NCBI GenBank assembly: GCA_025964325.1
Contig: JAOPZA010000012.1
Coordinates: 1-37,597, forward strand
From: Conexibacter sp.
GTDB lineage: Bacteria; Actinomycetota; Thermoleophilia; Solirubrobacterales; Solirubrobacteraceae
Direction: 5' to 3'
Length of the DNA stretch: 37,597 nt
Translations under genes and position numbers: made by a program
The notes under the pieces: generated by a model
Databases searched by the model: none
What the model saw: the letters and a program-made list of their open reading frames with translations, nothing else
What the model was told of the DNA's origin: nothing
Shown: positions 17,261 through 24,357 of the stretch, piece by piece
How positions within the stretch are numbered: position 1 is the stretch's first letter
Layout: every line of letters starts with the position of its first letter

Positions 17261-18028
17261 TCAGCGGTAGGAGGCGACGTCGATCGCCGCGGATTGGATC
17301 GACAGGTGGCCGGTCGTGCAGCTGTCGCCGACGCGCAGCGCGAGCGTGTGGGGCGTTGCCGCACCGGGCTCGAACAGCGACGGCGGCGTGAACACCAGCG
17401 GATAGGAGTACAGGTTCGCCGACACGGTCGAGCCGAGCGTCGGCGTGCTCGCAAACAGCGCGTAGAACTGTGCGAACGGCTGGCCGTCGAGATACGCGAT
17501 CGCGGTCGGGACGGTGCCGGCCGGGGTGCACGACCCGTAGATGTACTTCAGCTCGCCGAACAGCACGTCGACCTCGGTGGCGGCCTGCGTCCAGGCACCA
17601 TTCGTGAGCGGGTAGTCGAGCGTCGGCAGCCCTCCGACGAGTGCCGTCCCCGTGATCGGCGCGCTCGTGCGCGCCCGCAGCGAGATCGTCGTGCCGTCGC
17701 GCCCGTTCGTCCCGCTGACACCGTTGGCGCCGTTCGTGCCGTTTCTGCCGCTCGCGCCGCTCGTCCCGTTGCTGCCGTTCCTGCCGTCCAGCCCCTTCGC
17801 GTTGAAGCTGAACGAGCGCTCGGATCTCGTGCATCTCTGTCTGCCGCCGATGATCCGGAGCGCACCGCTTCTCTTGTTGATGCACGCGCGCACGGTGCTC
17901 GACTTCGACGTCGCGCGCGGCGCCTTCCTGGCGCTTGCGGCTGCTGCCGGCGCGAGGCCGGCGACGGCGATGGCGAGCGCGAGCACACCAGCGGATCGCG
18001 CATGGGCGCGATCGAGTGAGGCGATCAT
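17261..18028 (-). CDS. Secreted collagen-like protein with an Asn-rich Gly-X-Asn tract
   Basis: 255 aa. ATG 18028 is preceded by AAGGAGACAGG. The signal peptide is about residues 1-33 (VLALAIAVAGLAPAAAASA). A short domain with two cysteines follows (ACINKRSGALRIIGGRQRCTRSERSFSFNAKG), a preface commonly seen in actinobacterial collagen-like proteins. Next are 11 Gly-X-Y triplets (17696-17794), in which Y is very often Asn (GRN, GSN, GTN, GAN). A C-terminal beta-rich domain of about 140 residues carries two cysteines (YGSCTPAG, VGDSCTTGH). No membrane anchor is seen. It is probably secreted; the ligand is unknown. It is transcribed ahead of the glycosyltransferase gene, with a 40-nt gap. Confidence 0.82.
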   Translation of the reverse strand: MIASLDRAHARSAGVLALAIAVAGLAPAAAASARKAPRATSKSSTVRACINKRSGALRIIGGRQRCTRSERSFSFNAKGLDGRNGSNGTSGASGRNGTNGANGVSGTNGRDGTTISLRARTSAPITGTALVGGLPTLDYPLTNGAWTQAATEVDVLFGELKYIYGSCTPAGTVPTAIAYLDGQPFAQFYALFASTPTLGSTVSANLYSYPLVFTPPSLFEPGAATPHTLALRVGDSCTTGHLSIQSAAIDVASYR

Positions 18029-18061
18029 CCTGTCTCCTTGGGTCGCCTTCAGGTGCGGCTG

Positions 18062-18090
18062 GTTCTATGCGCCGCAGCGCGCCCGGTCAA
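18062..18090 (-). promoter_or_regulatory. Promoter of the collagen-like gene
   Basis: On the minus strand TTGACC (18085-18090) and TAGAAC (18062-18067) are 17 bp apart, matching 5 and 4 of 6 consensus positions. The leader would be about 27 nt and contains the AAGGAG ribosome binding site. Confidence 0.55.
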
Positions 18091-18121
18091 GATTTCTGGC
18101 GCGTTTTGCACCAGTTATCGG

Positions 18122-18670
18122 CTATTCGCGCGGTCCAGCCTGCGCGGCGGTCGCCTCGTCGAGCTCCCACGCGCTGGACTTGAAGCCCGGCGTGCGCACG
18201 AGCTGGATCGCGTGCAGCGGCGAGGTGCGCTCGACGTAGTAGCGGACCCCGTCGCGCCCTTCGATCGCCGTCACGGCGGCGTCCTGGCGACGCCACGCGA
18301 GCGCCCAGATGATCGCGAAGCCGGTCGCGATCGCCGCCACCTGCGGGAACAGCAGCGACAGGCCGGCGGCCACGACGGTGGACAGCACCAGCGGCCACAG
18401 GCGGTTCAGGAGCGTGCGCGCCGGGTGTTGCTCGGGCAGCGCCTGCGTCGAGCGGGCGTCGGCCAGCAGCCGCGCGATCGGCGGCGAGGTCTGCGCACGG
18501 CGGCCGAGCACGATCCCGCAGACGGCGGCGATCACCCACCAGCCGGCCGAGAAGGGGACGAGCAGCTGGTCGTCGTTCGAGCTGGCGGAGGCGACGGTGA
18601 TCGCGGCCAGCAGCGTCGCCATCGCCGCGCTTGCCATCACCGTCGCCTTGAGGAAGTCGGTGAAGCGCAT
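18122..18670 (-). CDS. Uncharacterised membrane protein downstream of otsB
   Basis: 182 aa with hydrophobic helices at about 9-31, 36-56 and a long pair at about 87-126, then a polar C-terminal tail of about 55 residues (VTAIEGRDGVRYYVERTSPLHAIQLVRTPGF). I recognise no named family. AGAGGCAG precedes ATG 18670. It starts 15 nt after the stop of the trehalose-phosphatase gene, so the two are probably co-transcribed. A role in osmotic or envelope physiology would be guesswork from that context. Confidence 0.7.
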   Translation of the reverse strand: MRFTDFLKATVMASAAMATLLAAITVASASSNDDQLLVPFSAGWWVIAAVCGIVLGRRAQTSPPIARLLADARSTQALPEQHPARTLLNRLWPLVLSTVVAAGLSLLFPQVAAIATGFAIIWALAWRRQDAAVTAIEGRDGVRYYVERTSPLHAIQLVRTPGFKSSAWELDEATAAQAGPRE

Positions 18671-18685
18671 GAGCTGCCTCTGAGG

Positions 18686-19519
18686 CTATCCGTCGGCGAG
18701 CAGCGCTTCGAGCAGCAGGCGCACGCCGTCGGTCCCGTCGACGATCAGGTCGGCCTCGCCGGCCAGCTCGGCCGGTCCCTCCTCGGAGCTGGCGGCGACC
18801 CGCAGCGCGTGCTTCAGCCGCCCCTCGGCGACCAGCTCGCCGAGGCCGCGGAAGGCGTCGAGGTCGGTCACGTCGTCGCCGACGTAGAGAGCGGCGTCGA
18901 GCTCGGCGTCCTCGAGGAAGGAGACGATCCCCGCGCCCTTGTCCATCCGCACCGGCGGCCGCACCTCGAGCACCTTGCGGCCCCAGTGGGTCCGCAGCCC
19001 GCTCTGCTCGGCCCGGCCCGCGATCGCGTCGATCGCCGCGCGCGCCGACTCCTCGTCCGGCGCGCCGCGCCAGTGGAAGGCGACGATCGAGCCCTTGTCC
19101 TCGATCCGCACGCGCAGGCGGCGCAGCTCGGAGGTGTCGGCCTCGCGGCCGAAGTCGTTGATGCGTCTGCTCCAGTCGCGGACGGCGGGGTCGAGCGTCG
19201 GCTCGGTCCAGCCGGCGCGCAGCAGCTCGGTGCCGTGACTGCCGATGTAGGAGATCGTGCCGATCGAGACGATGCGGCGCGCGTCCGAGGCGCGGCGGCC
19301 GCTGACGCAGGCGACGACGGCGTAGCGGCGGGCGATCTCGATCAGCAGCGAGCGCGTCGCCTCGGGCACGTGCGCGTCGTCGGCGTAACGCACGATCGGG
19401 GCAAGCGTCCCGTCGATGTCGAGCAGGATCGCCGCCCGCGCCGGATCGGCTCGCACCGGCTCCAGCGCCTCGGTGAGGCGGGCATCCGAGGCCCCCGCCG
19501 TGGGTCGGGCACGGGTCAC
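18686..19519 (-). CDS. otsB: Trehalose-6-phosphate phosphatase
   Basis: 277 aa of the HAD superfamily. It removes phosphate from trehalose 6-phosphate, the last step of the OtsAB route to trehalose, an osmo- and stress protectant. Motif I is ILLDIDGTLAPI (D35 nucleophile and D37 acid/base). VACVSGRRASDARRI and SYIGSHGTELL carry the substrate-side OtsB pattern, and ALYVGDDVTDLDAFRGL is motif IV. The GTG 19519 start is supported by a CATACT box 7 nt upstream, implying a leaderless mRNA. No otsA in the window. A membrane protein follows in the same operon. tRNA-Sec lies 83 nt upstream on the same strand. Confidence 0.92.
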   Translation of the reverse strand: MTRARPTAGASDARLTEALEPVRADPARAAILLDIDGTLAPIVRYADDAHVPEATRSLLIEIARRYAVVACVSGRRASDARRIVSIGTISYIGSHGTELLRAGWTEPTLDPAVRDWSRRINDFGREADTSELRRLRVRIEDKGSIVAFHWRGAPDEESARAAIDAIAGRAEQSGLRTHWGRKVLEVRPPVRMDKGAGIVSFLEDAELDAALYVGDDVTDLDAFRGLGELVAEGRLKHALRVAASSEEGPAELAGEADLIVDGTDGVRLLLEALLADG

Positions 19520-19526
19520 GCCTTCC

Positions 19527-19532
19527 AGTATG
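19527..19532 (-). promoter_or_regulatory. -10 box abutting the otsB start
   Basis: CATACT on the minus strand ends 7 nt before GTG 19519. The spacing is that of a leaderless transcript. Confidence 0.4.
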
Positions 19533-19602
19533 CCCGCCGCGGACCTCCGCCGTCCGCTCCCCGTCTGCCGTTGGTCCTCGTGGGAACGCCGGTGCCTTCG
19601 AG

Positions 19603-19695
19603 CGGAGCGGCGAAGGAATCGAACCTTCCAAGCGCCGGGCTACGACGCCCTGCCGGTTTTGAAGACCGGATGGGCCACCAGACCCGTGCCGCTCC
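19603..19695 (-). tRNA. selC: tRNA-Sec (anticodon UCA)
   Basis: 93 nt. The minus strand folds into a selenocysteine tRNA: an 8-bp acceptor stem (GGAGCGGC / GCCGCTCC), discriminator G, a D-arm GGGTC-TGGT-GGCCC, an anticodon stem CCGGT/ACCGG with loop CTTCAAA (anticodon TCA), a long variable arm (GGGC...GCCC), and a 5-bp T-stem GAAGG/CCTTC with loop TTCGATT. The 8+5 acceptor/T arrangement and extended variable arm are diagnostic. CCA is not encoded. It implies that the organism reads some UGA codons as selenocysteine. selA, selB and selD are not in this window, and no selenoprotein is evident here. Confidence 0.93.
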
Positions 19696-19866
19696 GCGCG
19701 GGAGGCTACGACGTCGCGGCGCGTGGCGCGCGCGGCGCCGGCAACAGCGGCTGCTCGCGCTGGCGCGCGTTCGCGCCCGGGCCCGGACGGACGCGCGTCT
19801 CGCCGGGGCGCAGCTCCTCGCCGCACCGACATCCGGCGGGACTTCGCCCGGCACGAGCGTCGCGAC

Positions 19867-20037
19867 GATCTCGTGGGCGCTGACGCATACGCGATCGGGT
19901 TCGCGGCGCTCTGCGGCGCGGCGCCGTCGATCGGCACGCGCGTCGTCGCGCGGGTCATCCAAGCGGCCGGCGCCGCGTTCCTGATGCCGACGAACGAGCC
20001 GGCGGCGGCTGCCGCGGCCGCGAGTCGCATGCGATGA
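19867..20037 (+). pseudogene. Fragment of an MFS multidrug transporter (DHA2-like)
   Basis: One frame reads DAYAIGFAAL, followed directly by CGAAPSIGTRVVARVIQAAG and then AAFLMP. In 14-helix DHA2 transporters, the TM2 segment (VDAYALGFAAL...) and the TM3-4 segment (ALAPSIG...ARVLQGVGAAFLMP) are separated by about 35 residues. Those residues are missing here, and the frame then ends at an Ala run and a stop. There is no start, no TM1 and no remainder. It looks like a deletion remnant. The rest of 19696-20061 shows nothing else that I can name. Confidence 0.5.
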
Positions 20038-20048
20038 CGACCGAGCGC

Positions 20049-20054
20049 AATACT
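20049..20054 (+). promoter_or_regulatory. -10-like box abutting the AraC-type gene
   Basis: AATACT ends 7 nt before ATG 20062, with no ribosome binding site between. This is consistent with a leaderless transcript. Confidence 0.35.
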
Positions 20055-20061
20055 GCCCGGG

Positions 20062-20496
20062 ATGGCGTTCGTCCCACCCGCCCGTCACCTGCTGCGCGCC
20101 AAGGACCTGGCCGACGCCCGCTACTCCGAGGCGCTCGACGTGAGCGACCTGGCAGAGGCGGCCGGCCTCTCGCGCGCCCACTTCAGCCGCGAGTTCCGGC
20201 GGGCGTTCGGCGAGTCGCCGCACGCGTACCTCCTGACCCGCCGGCTGGAGCGCGCCGCGGCGCTGCTGCGCACCACCGATCGCTCGGTCGCCGACGTCTG
20301 CTTCTCGGTCGGCCTGCAGAGCGTCGGCTCGTTCACCACCAGCTTCACCCGCACCTACGGCGCGTCGCCGACGGCCTACCGTGCGACCTTTCCGCCGGCC
20401 GCGCTCCACGCCCGGATCCCGGCGTGCGTTCTGCGCGCGTACGGGCGGCCGCAACGCCGCACGTTTCGAGAAGACAGCGGCCCGGCGGCGGGTTAG
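20062..20496 (+). CDS. AraC-family regulator consisting of little more than the DNA-binding domain
   Basis: 144 aa. The two helix-turn-helix units of the AraC domain occupy about residues 10-110: LDVSDLAEAAGLSRAHFSREFRRAFGESPHAYLLTRRLERAAALLR and TDRSVADVCFSVGLQSVGSFTTSFTRTYGASPTAYR. There is no N-terminal cupin or sensor domain. The 35-residue C-terminal tail has no known motif. Such short AraC proteins often control the adjacent enzyme gene; here a VOC-family gene begins 41 nt after its stop. Activation of that gene is inference. Confidence 0.9.
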   Translation: MAFVPPARHLLRAKDLADARYSEALDVSDLAEAAGLSRAHFSREFRRAFGESPHAYLLTRRLERAAALLRTTDRSVADVCFSVGLQSVGSFTTSFTRTYGASPTAYRATFPPAALHARIPACVLRAYGRPQRRTFREDSGPAAG

Positions 20497-20537
20497 CGTC
20501 CTCGTCGACCATTCCGTCGACGCAGGAGGACCCGATC

Positions 20538-20966
20538 ATGAGGATCGCCAACGCACAGCTGTGGGTGCACGACCAGGACGAGGCGCTCGCCTTCTACACG
20601 CAGAAGCTCGGCATGGAGGTCCGCTCCGACGTGACCATTCCGGAGTTCGGCGACTTCCGCTGGCTCTCCGTCTCGCCCGCCGGGCAGCCCGACGTCGCGA
20701 TCGTGCTGATGCAGATCCCGGGCGCGCCGGTCATGGACCCCGAGACGGGGGAGCAGGTGCGGAACCTGATGGCGAAGGGCTTCGCCGGCACCATCTTCCT
20801 CACGACCGACGACTGCCGCGCCTCCTACGAGGAGCTCAAGGGCCGGGGCGTCGAGTTCGTCGAGCCGCCCGAGGAGCGCCCGTACGGGATCGACTCGGGG
20901 TTCCGCGACCCCTCGGGCAACCACCTGCGGCTCACGCAGGTGAAGGAGATCGTGTCGGCGCAGTAG
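20538..20966 (+). CDS. VOC-superfamily (glyoxalase/bleomycin-resistance fold) protein
   Basis: 142 aa. GGAGGA precedes ATG 20538. It has the paired beta-alpha-beta-beta-beta modules of the vicinal-oxygen-chelate fold: IANAQLWVHDQDEALAFYTQKLGMEVRSD at the N-terminus, and FLTTDDCRASYEELKGRGVEFVEPPEERPYGIDSGFRDPSGNHLRLTQ at the C-terminus. The last Glu/His metal positions of glyoxalase I are not obvious, so the reaction cannot be named. It follows the AraC gene and is probably co-regulated with it. Confidence 0.88.
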   Translation: MRIANAQLWVHDQDEALAFYTQKLGMEVRSDVTIPEFGDFRWLSVSPAGQPDVAIVLMQIPGAPVMDPETGEQVRNLMAKGFAGTIFLTTDDCRASYEELKGRGVEFVEPPEERPYGIDSGFRDPSGNHLRLTQVKEIVSAQ

Positions 20967-20984
20967 CGGCCCGCCCCGGCGCCC

Positions 20985-22763
20985 TCAGTACGCGAGGGCG
21001 CCGAGGCACTCCTCCCACCAGGCGCGCTCGGCGTCCGTACGGGCGTTGCGCGCCTTGCGCCGGGTCCAGTCGCTCAGCATCTCGGTGCGGCCGATCGCGA
21101 GCGTCGGTCCGGTCACGGCGTAGTAGCCGTCGTCGAGCAGCACGAGCGCGCCGGGCATGTCGCGACGCGTGCGCAGGCGGTCGACGACCTGGCGGCCGGC
21201 GACCGCGTCGACCGCCGCCGGGTTGCCGTCCTTGCCGTCCCAGGGGCGCACGGAGAAGATCGGCGCGTGCCCGACGGGAACGCGCGGCGGCCGCGGCGGC
21301 GGCCCGATCGGCCCGTCGCGCCAGCGTTCCAGCAGGCGCGTCACCTCGTCGATCGCCTCGCGGCGGATCAGCACGTGCAGCCGGTCGCCGGCCTCGACCC
21401 GCGTCGAGCCGCGCGGCGGGACGGCCTGTCCGCCGCGCACGATCACGTTGACGATCGCCGCGCGCGGCAGCCCGAGGTCGCGGATCCGCAAGCCGACGAT
21501 CGCGTCGTCGGGCGCGACCGGGTACTCGACCGAGTCGGCGCCGAGCTGGCGGATCGTGCCGGTCTCGGTCAGCGGGCTGGGCCGCAGCGCCGCCGCCGCG
21601 GTCACGCCGAGCCGCTTCGCAACCCACTCGAAGCTCGAGCCCTGCACGACCGTCGACAGCAGCACGGCGAAGAAGACGATGTCGAAGAACGCGACGCTGT
21701 GGCGGACGTGCGCGATCACCGGGAAGGTCGCGAGCACGACCGGGACCGCGCCGCGCAGCCCGGCCCAGCCGAGCACGATGCGGTCCGGCAGCGTGAAGCC
21801 GCGGCCGCTCGCGACGAACGCGGCGATCGGCCGGGCGACGAACGCCAGCACGAGCGCGAGGATCGTTCCCTGCAGCGCGTAGTTGTCGAGCTGGCTCGGG
21901 AAGACGAGCAGGCCGAGCGCGAGGAACATCGTCAGCTGCGCGACCCACGCCATCCCCTCGTGGAACGTGACGATCGTCTGCTTCGCCGGGATCCGCGCGT
22001 TGCCGAGCGCGAGGCCGGCGATGTAGACGGCGAGGAAGCCGGAGCCGTGGAGGCTGTCGGCGGCGCCGAAGGCGAGCGCGGCGGTCGCGATCGAGGCGAC
22101 CGGGTAGAGGCCGGGCGTCGTCAGCTCGAAGCGCTTGAACGCCTGCACCGCTCCGAGCCCGACGACGATTCCGATCCCGCCGCCGATCCCGATCTGCCGC
22201 ACCAGCAGCACGAGCATGTCGCCGATCCCGTAGCCGGGCTTCTCGATCCAGTCGATCAGGCCGACCACCAGCAGCACCGCGATGGGGTCGTTGAAGCCCG
22301 CCTCGCCCTCGAGCGTCGTCGCGATCCGTCTCTTCAGCTGCGAGCCGCGCAGCAGCGAGAAGATCGCCGCGCCGTCGGTCGAGGCGACGATCGCCCCCAG
22401 CAGCAGCCCTTCCAGCAGCGTGAAATCGAACAGCCAGGTCGAGACCAGCCCGCAGATGCCGGCCGTGATCAGGGTCCCGAAGACGGCGAGGCCGAGCGCG
22501 TTGCCGAGCACCGGCCGGATCTCGGCGAAGCCGGACGTCAGGCCGCCCTCGAAGAGGATCAGCGCGAGCGCGACGATGCCGATCTGTCTCGCGACCGCGT
22601 AGTCGCTGAAGCTGACCCAGCCGAGGCCGTCGGTGCCGACGGCCATGCCGACGCCGAGGAACAGCACGAGTGCGGGAACGCGGAGGCGTCCCGCCAGCAG
22701 CGAGGCCGCGAGGCCGGCGACCAGCAGCGCGCCGGCGACCAAGATCGATTCGGCGTCCGCCAT
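20985..22763 (-). CDS. CPA1-type K+(Na+)/H+ antiporter with C-terminal RCK/TrkA-C domain (NhaP2/CvrA-like)
   Basis: 592 aa. About 12 membrane helices fill residues 1-400. Hallmarks are LILFEGGLTSGF, ASTDGAAIFSLLRG, and EGEAGFNDPIAVLL (the ND pair of the electroneutral CPA1 exchangers), plus GWAGLRGAVPVVLATFP. A cytosolic TrkA-C-like domain follows (about 415-490: EYPVAPDDAIVGLRIRDLGLP through GDRLHVLIRREA). The last 90 residues are an additional soluble domain with YYAVTGPTLAIGRTEML. NhaP2-type proteins exchange K+ or Na+ for protons at the inner membrane, and the RCK-related domain senses nucleotides or ions. It is divergent from the pentapeptide-repeat gene with 52 bp between starts. Confidence 0.88.
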   Translation of the reverse strand: MADAESILVAGALLVAGLAASLLAGRLRVPALVLFLGVGMAVGTDGLGWVSFSDYAVARQIGIVALALILFEGGLTSGFAEIRPVLGNALGLAVFGTLITAGICGLVSTWLFDFTLLEGLLLGAIVASTDGAAIFSLLRGSQLKRRIATTLEGEAGFNDPIAVLLVVGLIDWIEKPGYGIGDMLVLLVRQIGIGGGIGIVVGLGAVQAFKRFELTTPGLYPVASIATAALAFGAADSLHGSGFLAVYIAGLALGNARIPAKQTIVTFHEGMAWVAQLTMFLALGLLVFPSQLDNYALQGTILALVLAFVARPIAAFVASGRGFTLPDRIVLGWAGLRGAVPVVLATFPVIAHVRHSVAFFDIVFFAVLLSTVVQGSSFEWVAKRLGVTAAAALRPSPLTETGTIRQLGADSVEYPVAPDDAIVGLRIRDLGLPRAAIVNVIVRGGQAVPPRGSTRVEAGDRLHVLIRREAIDEVTRLLERWRDGPIGPPPRPPRVPVGHAPIFSVRPWDGKDGNPAAVDAVAGRQVVDRLRTRRDMPGALVLLDDGYYAVTGPTLAIGRTEMLSDWTRRKARNARTDAERAWWEECLGALAY

Positions 22764-22800
22764 GGCAGAACCATGGCAGGCTTCTCATGCTCCCGGCGGC

Positions 22801-22806
22801 TAGCCT
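22801..22806 (+). promoter_or_regulatory. -10-like box abutting the pentapeptide-repeat gene
   Basis: TAGCCT (TANNNT) ends 9 nt before ATG 22816, with no Shine-Dalgarno sequence between. Confidence 0.3.
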
Positions 22807-22815
22807 TCCGCGCCG

Positions 22816-23370
22816 ATGGCACGCGAACCGCTTCCGCCGCGCATCCCCGCGAGCGGGCTCGAGCCGCTCCCGGGCGGCGTGCTCGACGCCGATCTGCTCG
22901 CGGCCGACGGGCTCGCCGACGCGCTGCTGGAGCAGGTCAGCCTCGCGAACGTGCGCGCGCTCCACGTCTCGCTCCACCGCGTCGTCCTGCGCGGCTGCCG
23001 CATGACCGGCCTGCAGCTCGCCGAGTCGACGTTCCGCGACATGACGATCGACGACTGCCGCATCGACCTCGCCGCGTTCCGCGTCAGCCGCTTCGAGCGC
23101 GTCGTCTTCCGCAACTGCATGCTGCAGGAGGCCGACTTCGTCGAGGCACGGCTCGACTCGGTCGTCTTCGAGGACTGCGACCTGTCCGGCGCCGACCTCT
23201 CGCACGCGACCTTCTCGCGCTCCCAGCTGCGCGGCTGCCGGCTCGACGGGATCGTCGGCGCCGAGCGGTTGCGCGGCACGGCGATGCCGTGGCCGGACAT
23301 CGTCGGCTTCGCGGGCGAGCTGGCCGCCGCGATCGGCATCGCCGTGCTCGAGGACGAGCCGGACTCATAG
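22816..23370 (+). CDS. Pentapeptide-repeat protein
   Basis: 184 aa. Residues about 45-145 form quadrilateral beta-helix repeats with the A(D/N)LxxxxF-type spacing: VVLRGCRMTGLQLAESTF, VVFRNCMLQEADFVEARL, VVFEDCDLSGADLSHATF and LRGCRLDG. The C-terminal 40 residues are a short helical cap. The length is close to MfpA/Qnr proteins, which mimic DNA and shield gyrase from quinolones. The sequence alone does not place it in that group, and many actinobacterial members have no known role. It is divergent from the antiporter and convergent with the OB-HD nuclease gene. Confidence 0.85.
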   Translation: MAREPLPPRIPASGLEPLPGGVLDADLLAADGLADALLEQVSLANVRALHVSLHRVVLRGCRMTGLQLAESTFRDMTIDDCRIDLAAFRVSRFERVVFRNCMLQEADFVEARLDSVVFEDCDLSGADLSHATFSRSQLRGCRLDGIVGAERLRGTAMPWPDIVGFAGELAAAIGIAVLEDEPDS

Positions 23371-23390
23371 GGGTTTGGGGGCTCGACGGC

Positions 23391-23430
23391 GGAGGTTCGG
23401 CGCCGGAGGTTCGGCGCCAGCCGAACCTCC
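23391..23430. terminator. Tandem 14-bp repeat forming a strong bidirectional hairpin
   Basis: GGAGGTTCGGCGCC occurs twice in tandem (23391-23404, 23405-23418). The second copy pairs with GCCGAACCTCC (23420-23430) through an 11-bp stem and 4-nt loop. GCTCGACGGCG flanks the unit on both sides. It lies between converging genes. Confidence 0.6.
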
Positions 23431-23444
23431 AAGGCTCGACGGCG

Positions 23445-24329
23445 CTAGCCGGCGAGCCCGTGTTCCAGCGCGCCCTTGACGGCCGCGTCGAGCGCGTTGA
23501 CGCGCGCCAGCGCGAGCGCCTCGGCCGAGCCGAAGCGCCGACCGGGCGCCGCGTCGGGGCCGTGATGGCAGAGCACGCAGTGCAGCAGCGCGAGCCGCCG
23601 TTCGGCGCTCAGCAGCGCGCCCAGGCCGGCGGCGCGCTGCTCGATCATCCGCTGCGCGATCTGCACGTGGCCGAGCAGCCGGCCCTCCTCGGTCAGGCCG
23701 AACTCGGCGCCGTAGGTGAACTCGCGCACCTTGCCGACGTCGTGCAGCAGCGCCGCCGCGATCAGCAGGTCGGAGTCGAGCTTCACGTGCAGCTGGCAGG
23801 TCTCCTGTGCGAGCGTGGCGACCGCGACCGTGTGCTCCAGCAGGCCGCCGAGATAGGCATGGTGGCCGTTGCGCGTCGCGGGTGCGCGCCGCAGCGCGGC
23901 GCGCAGCTCGGCGTCGCCGAGGAACGCGCCGACGAGCGCCTTCAGGCCGGGCTCGTAGACCTCGCCGGCGAGATGCTCGAGGAAGCCGTCGAGCTCGTCG
24001 AGGTCGCGGTAGGCGCTCGGCAGGAAGGCCGCCGGATCGACCTGCGCGGGGTCGGCGCGCGCGATCTGCCGGACGTCGATCTGCAGCTCGTCGCGGAAGC
24101 GCTCGACGCGGCCGGCGACGCGCACGAGGTCGCCGCGCTCGAAGCGCCCGGCCAGCACGTCGGCGTCGCGGAACGCGCGCGCGGGGACCGTGCCGGTGCG
24201 GTCGCGCAGCTCGAGAGCGAGGTACGGCGTTCCGGCTCTGCTGGTCAGTCGATCCTTGCGCGTGCAGGCGAAGACGGCGTCGATCTCCTGCGTCGGACGC
24301 AGTGCGCTGACCGTGACGGAATCGGGCAC
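23445..24329 (-). CDS. OB-fold/HD-domain 3'-5' exoribonuclease-like protein (YhaM family)
   Basis: 294 aa from GTG 24329; the longer upstream frame has non-coding character. The N-terminal OB fold (about 10-90: TQEIDAVFACTRKDRLTSRAGTPYLALELRDRTG, then FERGDLVRVAGRVERFRDELQI) is followed by an HD domain: NGHHAYLGGLLEHTVAVA, LLIAAALLHDVGKVREF and LGHVQIAQRM. These motifs supply the H...HD...D metal ligands. Together this is the layout of YhaM, a Mn-dependent 3'-5' exonuclease acting on RNA and ssDNA. The lid sequence LHCVLCHHGPDAAPGRRFGS also fits. It is divergent from the PAC2 gene, with start codons 29 bp apart. Confidence 0.85.
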   Translation of the reverse strand: MPDSVTVSALRPTQEIDAVFACTRKDRLTSRAGTPYLALELRDRTGTVPARAFRDADVLAGRFERGDLVRVAGRVERFRDELQIDVRQIARADPAQVDPAAFLPSAYRDLDELDGFLEHLAGEVYEPGLKALVGAFLGDAELRAALRRAPATRNGHHAYLGGLLEHTVAVATLAQETCQLHVKLDSDLLIAAALLHDVGKVREFTYGAEFGLTEEGRLLGHVQIAQRMIEQRAAGLGALLSAERRLALLHCVLCHHGPDAAPGRRFGSAEALALARVNALDAAVKGALEHGLAG

Positions 24330-24335
24330 GCACCC

Positions 24336-24347
24336 ATCATGTACTAA
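24336..24347. promoter_or_regulatory. Back-to-back -10-like boxes for two divergent genes
   Basis: Minus strand: CATGAT (24336-24341) lies 6 nt before GTG 24329. Plus strand: TACTAA (24342-24347) lies 10 nt before ATG 24358. Both positions imply leaders of only a few nt. The plus-strand box is a weak match. Confidence 0.3.
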
Positions 24348-24357
24348 GTTGGACGTG

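Noticed and set aside
22816-23370. Qnr/MfpA quinolone-protection protein
   Set aside because: The fold and length agree, but the pentapeptide pattern alone is not enough; kept as generic pentapeptide-repeat protein.
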